The position numbers and the translations under genes were made by a program. Below are positions 28,767 to 36,174 of a stretch of DNA of 64,000 nucleotides, piece after piece. The DNA is from RUG14871 sp045539425. GTDB taxonomy: Bacteria; Bacillota_I; Bacilli_A; Erysipelotrichales; Erysipelotrichaceae. Where the stretch lies: contig JAZQFH010000012.1 in assembly GCA_045539425.1 (NCBI GenBank), positions 1-64,000 of the forward strand, written 5' to 3'. The notes below the pieces were generated by a model. That model saw nothing but the letters and a program-made list of their open reading frames with translations. It made no database searches and was not told where the DNA came from. The first letter of the stretch is position 1. The number at the start of each line of letters is the position of its first letter.

Positions 28767-29743
28767 TGAATTCCACCAATTCCCGTAAGATAAAAAGCAT
28801 GCCAGCCGATATCGCAAGAACCCATTTCCAGATTGACTCTGCGTAAATCCAAGTTTTCCTGAAATGCGTAATGCCCGATCTTTACGCCGGAAGCGAACTG
28901 TACCCTGGATAACCGGTTTTTCAGAAAAGCACCGTCTCCCACCTTTTTGACACCTCTCAGAAGCAGAGTTCCTTCCAAGGCACAGTCACAGAAGCAGAAA
29001 TTGCCGATTTCCCGGATCGTTTCACTCAGTTTCACCGCCTTCAGATGATGACACGACATAAATGCTTGTACATTCAGACGACTCATAAGCATACACAAAC
29101 TCAGATCCACTCTTCGAATATCCGTGCTTTCAAAGGCATTTTTGCCGATGGAGACAAGGGTCGCTGGAAAACGTACCTCATCAAACGGCAGGCGCATTAC
29201 CCCCTGATTGATTCTCAGAAAACTGATGTATCTCAGCTTTCTGCACAGGGCAAACGCATCTCTTCCAATTGACACGGTATACGGGGAGAGCGTTACGGCA
29301 CGTAAACTCAAGCATTCTTTACACATGCCCTCCGACACAGCAACACATCTTTCCGGCAACGTCAGCATTTCCAGCCCGCTCCTCTTAAAAGCATTTCTGT
29401 CAATCTGAGTGATACTGTCAGGGAGATGGATTTCCGCTAAGGATTTGCACCCCTGAAAACAGCCCTCGGGAATGGATATTAATGATTCCGACAAAACGAC
29501 ATTACTGAGTTTGGGGCAGTTTCGAAAAGCTTCTTTCCCGATTTCAACCACACCGTTGTTGCACTCAACACTCTTCAAGTGACTCATATACGCAAAGGCA
29601 TTTTCTTTAATATGTGTCACTCCCGTTTCCAGCGTAACTGACTCAATACGCTCAGCAACAATGGATTCCGGAAATCCGCAGAATGTATCTGAAGAAAGAC
29701 GGAATTCCCCTTCCGTTTGATCAACTAATCGATAGTGGATCAT
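28754..29743 (-). CDS. Cytoplasmic LRR_5/BspA-like leucine-rich-repeat protein
   Basis: 329 residues built almost entirely of LRR_5 repeats (IKENAFAYMSHLKSVE, IGKEAFRNCPKLSNV, IDRNAFKRSGLEML, IGRDAFALCRKL, IGKNAFESTDI, VGDGAFLKNRL, IGWHAFYLTGI). There is no signal peptide or anchor. The start overlaps the sepF-like stop (ATGA), so it is translationally coupled to the sigma-sepF operon. It is a relative of 24929-26455 but lacks the extra C-terminal domain. Confidence 0.78.
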   Translation of the reverse strand: MIHYRLVDQTEGEFRLSSDTFCGFPESIVAERIESVTLETGVTHIKENAFAYMSHLKSVECNNGVVEIGKEAFRNCPKLSNVVLSESLISIPEGCFQGCKSLAEIHLPDSITQIDRNAFKRSGLEMLTLPERCVAVSEGMCKECLSLRAVTLSPYTVSIGRDAFALCRKLRYISFLRINQGVMRLPFDEVRFPATLVSIGKNAFESTDIRRVDLSLCMLMSRLNVQAFMSCHHLKAVKLSETIREIGNFCFCDCALEGTLLLRGVKKVGDGAFLKNRLSRVQFASGVKIGHYAFQENLDLRRVNLEMGSCDIGWHAFYLTGIGGIHSGS

Positions 29744-30096
29744 CCTCTGTTCTCCTCCTTGATAGTCGGAATTCCGATCATGATCTCTTCCATAGACACA
29801 AGTCGGTATTCCGTAAGAAATGCCACACCCTGCAGGAAATCAATTGCCCGCTGCATGTCTTCCCGGGACAGCTTGCTGAAGTTGACAACAACAATATTGC
29901 CCTGCTTCATCTCCCTTGCGCTTACTAAAAGATCATTCAGTTTTCGCGGTTCATTCAGGATGATACGGATCTTTGTATCATCCGCATCCGGTATTCTCGG
30001 AGCATCAGAACTCACCGGCTGATTTTGAACGTCCTCCTTTTCCGGCGCAATAATATCCAGCATCTTCTTCCACATTTCTTTCCACGCGTTCCACAT
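29740..30096 (-). CDS. SepF-like protein (DUF552) in the T7SS locus
   Basis: About 118 residues from the ATG at 30094-30096, which has AGGGAG upstream. An ATG 12 codons earlier lies inside the sigma gene and lacks a site. The N-terminus MWNAWKEMWKKMLDII is an amphipathic helix, as in SepF membrane-targeting helices. The core RKLNDLLVSAREMKQGNIVV...LSREDMQRAIDFLQGVAFL matches the SepF beta-alpha core, including the A-x-D-F-L-x-G segment. SepF anchors FtsZ to the membrane and is normally encoded in the division cluster. Here it sits between a sigma factor and an LRR gene, so it is probably a specialised paralogue, perhaps placing the secretion machinery at the septum or membrane. That role is inferred. 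Confidence 0.75.
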   Translation of the reverse strand: MWNAWKEMWKKMLDIIAPEKEDVQNQPVSSDAPRIPDADDTKIRIILNEPRKLNDLLVSAREMKQGNIVVVNFSKLSREDMQRAIDFLQGVAFLTEYRLVSMEEIMIGIPTIKEENRG

Positions 30097-30097
30097 T

Positions 30098-31000
30098 TTA
30101 TTTCTCCCTTCCGTTGTTATGATAAAAATCACGCAGTTTTCTGATCCGCTTTACGTTCCGTAAATAGCGGATTGCTTTCGCTTCGATCTGACGGATGCGC
30201 TCCCTGCTGAGGTGGTATTTCCGTCCGATTTCCTCCAGTGTCCACTCTCTTCCGTCGATTAAGCCGAACCGGAGGCGCAGCACCATTACTTCCCGTTCAC
30301 TTAATCCATCCATTACCGTATTCAGTGTTTCTTTCAGAAGGTTGTGATCGAACGTTTCTTCCGGTCGCGGAATACTCTGATCTTCCACAAAATCCCCGAA
30401 TTCCGATTCCGCATCTTCCCCGACGGGGTTGTTGAGTGAGACGGGATCCTGACTGACTCTGAGAAGATAACCTACACGTTCTTCCGGAAAGCCTTCTCCA
30501 AGATAGTTCGAGAGTTCTTTTATGTTCGGTTCTCTGTCAAGCTCACATAAGAGTTCCAGTTGTGCCTGACGGATTTTACCCAATGCTTCGCCCAGATGTA
30601 CCGGAAGACGGATCAGCCTTCCTTCATCCGCGAGCCCTCTTGCACATGCCTGACGGATCCACCATGTGGCATAGGTGGAGAAGCGGCACTTCTTTTCCGG
30701 ATCATATTTCTCCGCAGCCTTCATTAAGCCGATGTTGCCATGCTGTATTAAATCTTCCAGCGAAAGCCCTCTTCCCGTAAACGTTTTGGCAATGGATACT
30801 ACCAGCCTTAAATTCGCGCAGATCATCTTTTCTTTAGCGTCCGAGTCTCCTGCGGCAATTCTTTTTGAAAGATCCACTTCTTCCTCCGCCGTCAATAACG
30901 GGATACTTCCAATCTGTCTGAGATACAGACGAATGGGATTTGGACAACCCGTCTCACATTCCGTATTCTCTTTTTCCATAGAACTGACTGACTCTTTCAT
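30098..31000 (-). CDS. Group-2-like sigma-70 factor of the T7SS locus
   Basis: About 300 residues from the ATG at 30998-31000, which has GGGAGG 6 bases upstream; an earlier in-frame ATG has none. Region 1.2 (PIRLYLRQIGSIPLL) is present and region 1.1 absent. Region 2 contains NLRLVVSIAK, DLIQHGNIGLMKA and FSTYATWWIRQA. Region 3 contains RLIRLPVHLGE. Region 4 ends in RERIRQIEAKAIRYLRN. The DNA-binding helices are close to SigA, so it is a group 2 paralogue. It is the first gene of an operon with sepF and LRR genes. Its own promoter carries the shared GTGATTTT-N12-CGTAT element, which suggests autoregulation. Confidence 0.92.
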   Translation of the reverse strand: MKESVSSMEKENTECETGCPNPIRLYLRQIGSIPLLTAEEEVDLSKRIAAGDSDAKEKMICANLRLVVSIAKTFTGRGLSLEDLIQHGNIGLMKAAEKYDPEKKCRFSTYATWWIRQACARGLADEGRLIRLPVHLGEALGKIRQAQLELLCELDREPNIKELSNYLGEGFPEERVGYLLRVSQDPVSLNNPVGEDAESEFGDFVEDQSIPRPEETFDHNLLKETLNTVMDGLSEREVMVLRLRFGLIDGREWTLEEIGRKYHLSRERIRQIEAKAIRYLRNVKRIRKLRDFYHNNGREK

Positions 31001-31022
31001 TGAAACCTCCCTTCCTCTATAC

Positions 31023-31049
31023 ATACGTTTTCTCTCTTAAGAAAATCAC
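31023..31049 (-). promoter_or_regulatory. T7SS-regulon promoter element of the sigma-sepF-LRR operon
   Basis: Minus strand: GTGATTTTCT (31040-31049), 12 bases, CGTAT (31023-31027), 22 bases before the sigma ATG. It is divergent to the element at 31073-31099; the two are only 23 bases apart. Confidence 0.8.
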
Positions 31050-31072
31050 ACGAAAGAAAATGTATTCTTTTT

Positions 31073-31099
31073 GTGACTTTTCCTCTTTCAAACCCGTAT
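31073..31099 (+). promoter_or_regulatory. T7SS-regulon promoter element of the 56-codon ORF
   Basis: Plus strand: GTGACTTTTC (31073-31082), 12 bases, CGTAT (31095-31099), 26 bases before the ATG at 31126. It is very close in sequence to the essC element, including the ACCCGTAT end. Confidence 0.78.
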
Positions 31100-31125
31100 A
31101 AGGTATTAGAAAGGCGGTAAGAAGC

Positions 31126-31296
31126 ATGATCATAATCAACACACAAGTGATGCAGGAAACCAACACAGATAACAAGAAGAAAATCGTCACTGATTTTTCA
31201 GAGATGACCAAGATGGAGCAGCAGTTCTTTCTGAGCGGTAACAAGAGTTCTTATGAAAAACTCTTGGAAGAGAAGAAACAGCAGATCATCATCTAA
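31126..31296 (+). CDS. Small 56-residue protein of the T7SS regulon
   Basis: An ATG-to-TAA frame of 56 codons begins MIIINTQVMQETNTD, has the middle EMTKMEQQFFLSGNKSSYEK and ends EEKKQQIII. It is hydrophilic and helical in its second half, without signal peptide or cysteines. No family recognised. AAGGCGG lies upstream of the ATG at a usable distance. It has its own copy of the shared promoter element and its own terminator, and it is transcribed away from the sigma operon, which makes it a credible gene despite its size. It could be an anti-sigma or adaptor peptide, a secreted small substrate or a regulator; nothing in the sequence decides this. Confidence 0.65.
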   Translation: MIIINTQVMQETNTDNKKKIVTDFSEMTKMEQQFFLSGNKSSYEKLLEEKKQQIII

Positions 31297-31311
31297 GCAG
31301 ACATCGTTCAA

Positions 31312-31346
31312 ACAAAGAAAAGGCACGGAAGTAACCGTGCCCTTTC
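31312..31346. terminator. Bidirectional terminator between the 56-codon ORF and the 218-residue gene
   Basis: GGCACGG at 31322-31328 pairs with CCGTGCC at 31335-31341. T-rich bases lie on both sides for either strand. Confidence 0.75.
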
Positions 31347-31354
31347 TGTATCCT

Positions 31355-32011
31355 TCAGATATCGGAATCTTTTCCCGTTTGATGTAATCGGAACCCGACC
31401 TTTTTGCCGCTTTGCGGATCATAATTGACATGAATCAGCTGAATGTGTTTCATTACCAGTGACGCCTCCCCATCCCGGTAGATAACGGACAGCGTGCCGT
31501 TTTCCAGCATGTTGCGTAATCCTTCATCCAGCTGATCGTAGTTCAGAATCTTCATCCGGTTGATGCCGTTTTCACTGCTTTCAACTAACAGCTCTATGGA
31601 TTCTTCGTCTACCTCTTCCGTGTTACGGTATGAATGCTGATTATTGTCCTTTGCGATTTCCCCTTTTTCCAGTATGGCGGTTTCTATTATTTCACCGCTA
31701 AAGGTGTCATATCGTATCGGTGTTTTTATGATCTGCTCCAGACAGTTGCCGTCTTTTGTGGATATTGTAAGATCAAACAGATATACGCAAGGCTCATTCC
31801 TGTCTTTTTCTTCTCCGGATAGAGTAATACTGTCTGAGAGCCCTGCCTTCTCTCTGCGTAAGAGATCCTCGACTTCCATGGATGGACGGGAGACACGTCT
31901 CAGGTAACGGAATACCCCTTCGCTGCTTCCGTATGCGGGATAGCAGCTCTTATGATCCAGCCTTGCGTCCTTTTCCCGCTCCGCTTTCGTCTTTTTTCGA
32001 AACAGTAACAT
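31355..32011 (-). CDS. Hypothetical protein of the T7SS locus (218 residues)
   Basis: No family recognised. The N-terminus is very basic and charged (LFRKKTKAEREKDARLDHK). The centre (about 75-120) is beta-rich (CVYLFDLTISTKDGN, YDTFSGEIIETAILE). No membrane segment or signal peptide. It is the last gene of a three-gene run (33395-31355) with 4- and 18-base gaps, in the middle of the locus but without the shared promoter element in front of the run. Confidence 0.7.
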   Translation of the reverse strand: MLLFRKKTKAEREKDARLDHKSCYPAYGSSEGVFRYLRRVSRPSMEVEDLLRREKAGLSDSITLSGEEKDRNEPCVYLFDLTISTKDGNCLEQIIKTPIRYDTFSGEIIETAILEKGEIAKDNNQHSYRNTEEVDEESIELLVESSENGINRMKILNYDQLDEGLRNMLENGTLSVIYRDGEASLVMKHIQLIHVNYDPQSGKKVGFRLHQTGKDSDI

Positions 32012-32029
32012 GTATTTCCCTCCTTTTGT

Positions 32030-32365
32030 TTATGATGGTTTTGATTGGTCTGAGATCGCTTTTTTGCGAAATCTCTTCTGATTACTTTTGTAAAGAAGTC
32101 TGTAGAGGCGCCGGTTTTCCCTTTGTAGCATTAAGATATAACGGCTCTTTTGAAGAAAGATCAGCCGGAGTGCCATCCACTTTGCGATTTTCAAAAGATC
32201 CTGCTGTGGTTGTTCCAGTATTTCAATCTGTCTGAGCAGCTGTTTGGGATCACGGTTATTAGCGAGATCACTAAGTGCGATTTCTATAGCATCTCTCAAT
32301 ACGATCAGCGCTTCATGCGAAATTAGCAGTCTTTGTACCAGCCGGACTTTTTCTTTCTCTTCCAT
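32030..32365 (-). CDS. Small helical hypothetical protein (111 residues)
   Basis: The sequence is mostly helical with long leucine/isoleucine heptads (RLLISHEALIVLRDAIEIAL, LLRQIEILEQPQQDLLKIA) and a basic C-terminus (YKSNQKRFRKKA). This suggests a coiled-coil adaptor. No homologue recognised. It begins 4 bases after the upstream 359-codon-range gene ends and is followed closely by the 218-residue gene. Confidence 0.65.
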   Translation of the reverse strand: MEEKEKVRLVQRLLISHEALIVLRDAIEIALSDLANNRDPKQLLRQIEILEQPQQDLLKIAKWMALRLIFLQKSRYILMLQRENRRLYRLLYKSNQKRFRKKAISDQSKPS

Positions 32366-32369
32366 GCAT

Positions 32370-33395
32370 TCAGCGGGTCATCGTGTCCGCATAGCGGATC
32401 TTTTTCGATAACATAAAGGAATGATACGCATCATAGATATCCTCTCTATGGTATTCATCCTTCATATACTTCATTAACGCAAGCCTTACTTTACGTTTTG
32501 CCGATCCCAGTGTTTTACTGGTAAGATCCTTAGGATCCAAGTCAGAAAAGCTGACAGGGATATCGGAAAGAAAGGAAAAATTCTTTACTACCTTTTCCCA
32601 GATGTAGTTTCCGCCGTTTGTCCGAACACTCTCCTGCAAAGAAGAATACTCCGGAGATTTACTGATTACCTTATGAAAGAGAGTCAGCAGATAAGCCGGA
32701 TCATCTTTGAGAATGTAAGCCGTAGCGTAAAGCATGCCGATTGCCTCTTCAGATACATCGAAGGCGCCATTTGTGTTTGTCTTCTTGTCTTCCGTCATAT
32801 CGAGGATCGTTACGCTGTTGCCATCTTCATCATTGATACTCTGATCCAGAAAGATGAGATTCGGACGATCTTCGTCAAATTCGGAATGCTCATTGTAGCT
32901 GCGCACTTTATTCAAAACAATCATTTTACAATAGCTGTAGCGGCCTTTTCTGTCAGCATTCAGGATATGATTCCAGACAGACGTTTCTCTGAAATGGGAT
33001 TCGATTTCGGAACAGACCAGATCTTTCACTGCCTGCTCTTTCTTTTCCATAGCACGAAGCATATTGTTGCTTTTACCTTCTGAAAGACATTTCTGAATGA
33101 ACTGGGACAGAAGTCTGTTATAAGTGAGCATGACATAGGGACTCAGAGCCGTATATGCATGAATATCATGATCTGCAAAATACTCATAAAGATCCATCAG
33201 TGTAAACTGACTGGATGCATCCCGGAAAATGCCGGCAGTAGTTTCATAAAATCTGCCGGAGGCAGATGTACCGATATTCCACAATACATGTTCTTTCAAA
33301 TAACTTTCAAGTTCATTTGCCGTTAAATTGCTGATTCTCTCGTACCCCTTATCATATGAATCTGCATTATATAATTTACATTCTCTGTTTGTCAT
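32370..33395 (-). CDS. Hypothetical protein with sigma-like features (341 residues)
   Basis: The start is set at the ATG 33393-33395, which has AGGAGG 8 bases upstream; the open frame extends further but without a site. No clear family. The segment FLDQSINDEDGNSVTILD followed by acidic residues resembles the SLD-x-x-x-x-E-D-G linker between sigma-70 regions 3 and 4. The C-terminus (KTLGSAKRKVRLALMKYMK) looks like the end of a region-4 helix. The remaining sequence does not match region 2. A diverged sigma-like regulator is possible, but I hold this weakly. First gene of a three-gene run. Confidence 0.6.
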   Translation of the reverse strand: MTNRECKLYNADSYDKGYERISNLTANELESYLKEHVLWNIGTSASGRFYETTAGIFRDASSQFTLMDLYEYFADHDIHAYTALSPYVMLTYNRLLSQFIQKCLSEGKSNNMLRAMEKKEQAVKDLVCSEIESHFRETSVWNHILNADRKGRYSYCKMIVLNKVRSYNEHSEFDEDRPNLIFLDQSINDEDGNSVTILDMTEDKKTNTNGAFDVSEEAIGMLYATAYILKDDPAYLLTLFHKVISKSPEYSSLQESVRTNGGNYIWEKVVKNFSFLSDIPVSFSDLDPKDLTSKTLGSAKRKVRLALMKYMKDEYHREDIYDAYHSFMLSKKIRYADTMTR

Positions 33396-33481
33396 GATAC
33401 TTTTCCTCCTTACAGCGCAATAATAATCAACAATGTCATTGACTAACAGGCTGAAAAGCACCATTAAAACAAGCAAAAAGA

Positions 33482-33535
33482 TTTACATTATTACATTATT
33501 TGTATATATATTTACTGTTTTACACATAATGTAAA
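33482..33535. promoter_or_regulatory. Inverted repeat in the divergent promoter region
   Basis: TTTACATTAT at 33482-33491 is the exact reverse complement of ATAATGTAAA at 33526-33535. A further TTACATTATT lies at 33491-33500. The region is very AT-rich and sits between two divergent genes, so it is a candidate operator. Confidence 0.45.
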
Positions 33536-33576
33536 TAACAAGTCACAACTTATCAGTCATAGAGCTTCATTTTTTA

Positions 33577-33604
33577 TTGACATTTCTATACCTGCATTTA
33601 CAAT
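33577..33604 (+). promoter_or_regulatory. Sigma-A-type promoter of the 836-residue protein gene
   Basis: TTGACA at 33577-33582 and TACAAT at 33599-33604, 16-base spacer, 44 bases before the ATG at 33649. This gene therefore has a housekeeping promoter and not the shared T7SS element. Confidence 0.7.
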
Positions 33605-33648
33605 AAAACTATAAACAATTACTTTTTTATCATGGAAAGGAGATTCAA

Positions 33649-36159
33649 ATGGAAAACAGCAGCGAAATGTATACATATCTGATGCAGGTATGCGGAGAAG
33701 AGAATATCTTAACCAATCAGCGGATCATCTCAAAAAACCGTGTTACAGATAACTACCGGGATCTTTGGCTGTATTTTCATTGGATTTATTCAGGTCTTAT
33801 TTCAAAACGAGAAAACCATTATTATGATTGTCTGAGCGAGCCGGAATACAGCAATATTCAGGATGTTTCGGGATGTCTGAATCAATACCTTTCGGCAATT
33901 GAGGATCTTCCTTCCATGGAAAGAAAATCGAGCCCGTTAAAAATCGTTTTAAGCGGAGGAGATCTGGAAAGCAGTGAGGCCCGTATCAAAACGGTACGGA
34001 AATTTGAAAAAGGATTGCGCCTGTTCGTTAAGTACCTTGTTCTGTTAAACAAGCAGCAGTCCATCAGTGATACAGAGTTGCGTAACACCTTACGGAAATC
34101 ACTCCTTTTTGCAATAGGTACGATTATAGATACTGCCAAAGAAGAGAACCTGAAGGAATATGACAGCGTGGATCCAGACGAATTGGCAAAGCAAATCATG
34201 AAGAGCTCCTATTTATCCCCCTCCACGCTCACTGAAATCAGTTACGCTCTTTTCCCGCCTCAATCCCCGGAAGATAACAGATACCTTAGAGCACGATCAG
34301 GAGCGGAAGAGCGAATTGCCCTGTACCGTCTATCCAAAAAATATGGGTTGAAGCTGAAAGCACTTGTGCAGCAGTACATTGATTCAACGGAAGAGTATCG
34401 TGACTCGAAAACTACGACAATCATTGAAGAATATCGGCAAATCAAAGAGAGCCCGGAAATCAGAACACAGCTGTGTGCCTACCAGGATATTCTGGATACA
34501 TTCGCAGTCTCTCTTTTATGTGTTAAAGCTCATAAGACTGATAGTAAATCCGTCAGTATTCTCCTGGATGCATTTTATTACCGGCTCATCCACCCGAGAG
34601 ATGCATCCGTATACAATCTGCAGGGACGAAATGAACAGGCAGTACAGTTACTTGAATATGCCCGTAATATTTCCGAAAACAGATTTTCGAAAACGGTTTC
34701 AGATAAAAAGGAAAAAAGCAGAACATTCGCTTTTATTTCCCCCGTCTCCGTTCATATTTTCTATCAGACAAAAGGAAATCATGTTGCTTATCTGGATAAG
34801 CATATGGATGATTATGTCGAGTTCGATCTACCTCAAAACGAGGAAGATAAAAGTATCTTTTATTTCACCGGAAACAATTTTCAATTCGGATTCAACTGTA
34901 CCAAATTGGGAAAGGATAAAACCGTTTTTGACCTTAACGATTATCTTTCCATCGACCAGATCAGAGCATCATACGACCGTACAGATGCACTTAATTATCT
35001 GAACCAGAATAACATCAAATTCTGTTTTGAACAGTTGGAGTATACCGGCACAAAAGAAGATATCGCTCTATTGACTAAAAAATTGCCGGATTTTCATAAG
35101 CAATCATTTTATTTTACGGAGCTGGCAAAAGGTTTAAACTGTCTCATCCGCCTCAGTATGAAATATGATGACATTTCCGCTGCAGATACGATTTTTGAAT
35201 TGGAAAAAAGCCACGGAAGCAATTCTATCTATAAAACGGTATGCCAGGATGATCTTACTAAATATCATGAATTCTATAACACAAAAAAGAAGAAAGTCAC
35301 GATCAACATGTTGGTGATTTCCCCTGTTAACGTACAAATCTTCATAAATGATGATAAAACACCGGCGTTTGACATCAATCTGTTCCAGTATGGTATCACA
35401 AACTACCAGAAGCAGGTTAGTATCTATGAAAAGGAGAAAAATACATTCACACTAAAGATGAATAATAAAACCTCTTCCTTCACATATGAATACGCTTCTC
35501 AGGATTTGATCTGGAATTTAAATGAGTATCTTTCCAAAGATGAAATCCGTAACGCTTATGATCTGGAGCAGGCCAGAAAGAACATGAACACTTCCTATGG
35601 TCTGACGATTCTTGAAGAAATCGGAGAAGCGGATGATGTAAAAGCAATCTGGGAGAATGCCTCCTGGAAGACAAATATGGTGATACGTTTTCACGCCTTT
35701 AAAGCCATTTGCAGCATTGCATTACGTACAGAAGATAAAGATGCGAAAGATTTTGTCGATTCTATCTGGGAGAAAGATATCAAAGATATTAATCAGCTGA
35801 CTCTGTACGAAATCAACCGGGATTACCGAAAAGCCTTATCAGCGAAAGCTGACAATCATTACCTGGAAACCATGGATGAATTGAAGAAAGCAGAAGCAGA
35901 TTTTACGGAAATGCTTGAAGATGAAACCAAAAGACCTTACGTTTATGAATTCCTGAAAAAACTATATCAAAGCAGACTTCAGGATGCCGAGGCTGCTGAA
36001 CAGGTGGATACATTTGAAAAGGTATACAGCAGTAATTACTTAAAAGAAATCCATCAGGAATATATGAAAAAACTCGGCATCTACGATGAAGTCATGCAAC
36101 ATATCAAACAGTTCAAAGAAGACGAAGATAACAAATCGCAGAAGGAAAGCGGAGTATAG
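33649..36159 (+). CDS. Large hypothetical protein with an internal duplication (836 residues)
   Basis: No family recognised, no signal peptide and no membrane segment. Two copies of a roughly 125-residue module lie at about 357-480 and 549-672. Both read I-S-P-V-(S/N)-V-x-I-F, then a beta-rich part, then L-N-(D/E)-Y-L-S-x-(D/E)-(Q/E)-I-R-x-(S/A)-Y-D, then helical repeats. The N-terminal 340 residues and the C-terminal 160 residues are helical. AAGGAG precedes the ATG. It is the only long plus-strand gene inside the minus-strand T7SS locus and converges on the phosphatase gene. It may be a cytoplasmic accessory or effector, but its function is unknown. Confidence 0.75.
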   Translation: MENSSEMYTYLMQVCGEENILTNQRIISKNRVTDNYRDLWLYFHWIYSGLISKRENHYYDCLSEPEYSNIQDVSGCLNQYLSAIEDLPSMERKSSPLKIVLSGGDLESSEARIKTVRKFEKGLRLFVKYLVLLNKQQSISDTELRNTLRKSLLFAIGTIIDTAKEENLKEYDSVDPDELAKQIMKSSYLSPSTLTEISYALFPPQSPEDNRYLRARSGAEERIALYRLSKKYGLKLKALVQQYIDSTEEYRDSKTTTIIEEYRQIKESPEIRTQLCAYQDILDTFAVSLLCVKAHKTDSKSVSILLDAFYYRLIHPRDASVYNLQGRNEQAVQLLEYARNISENRFSKTVSDKKEKSRTFAFISPVSVHIFYQTKGNHVAYLDKHMDDYVEFDLPQNEEDKSIFYFTGNNFQFGFNCTKLGKDKTVFDLNDYLSIDQIRASYDRTDALNYLNQNNIKFCFEQLEYTGTKEDIALLTKKLPDFHKQSFYFTELAKGLNCLIRLSMKYDDISAADTIFELEKSHGSNSIYKTVCQDDLTKYHEFYNTKKKKVTINMLVISPVNVQIFINDDKTPAFDINLFQYGITNYQKQVSIYEKEKNTFTLKMNNKTSSFTYEYASQDLIWNLNEYLSKDEIRNAYDLEQARKNMNTSYGLTILEEIGEADDVKAIWENASWKTNMVIRFHAFKAICSIALRTEDKDAKDFVDSIWEKDIKDINQLTLYEINRDYRKALSAKADNHYLETMDELKKAEADFTEMLEDETKRPYVYEFLKKLYQSRLQDAEAAEQVDTFEKVYSSNYLKEIHQEYMKKLGIYDEVMQHIKQFKEDEDNKSQKESGV

Positions 36160-36172
36160 CTCCGCTTTTTTC
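36146..36172. terminator. Shared terminator of the 836-residue gene and the T7SS operon
   Basis: AGCGGAG at 36148-36154 pairs with CTCCGCT at 36160-36166. T6 follows on the plus strand, with an A-rich stretch before the stem. Confidence 0.8.
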
Positions 36173-36174
36173 AG

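Noticed and set aside
30120..30150. A further match to the shared promoter element at GTGATTTTTA inside the end of the sigma gene
   Set aside because: No CGTAT lies 12 bases downstream; the sequence there is part of the ribosome site of the SepF-like gene.
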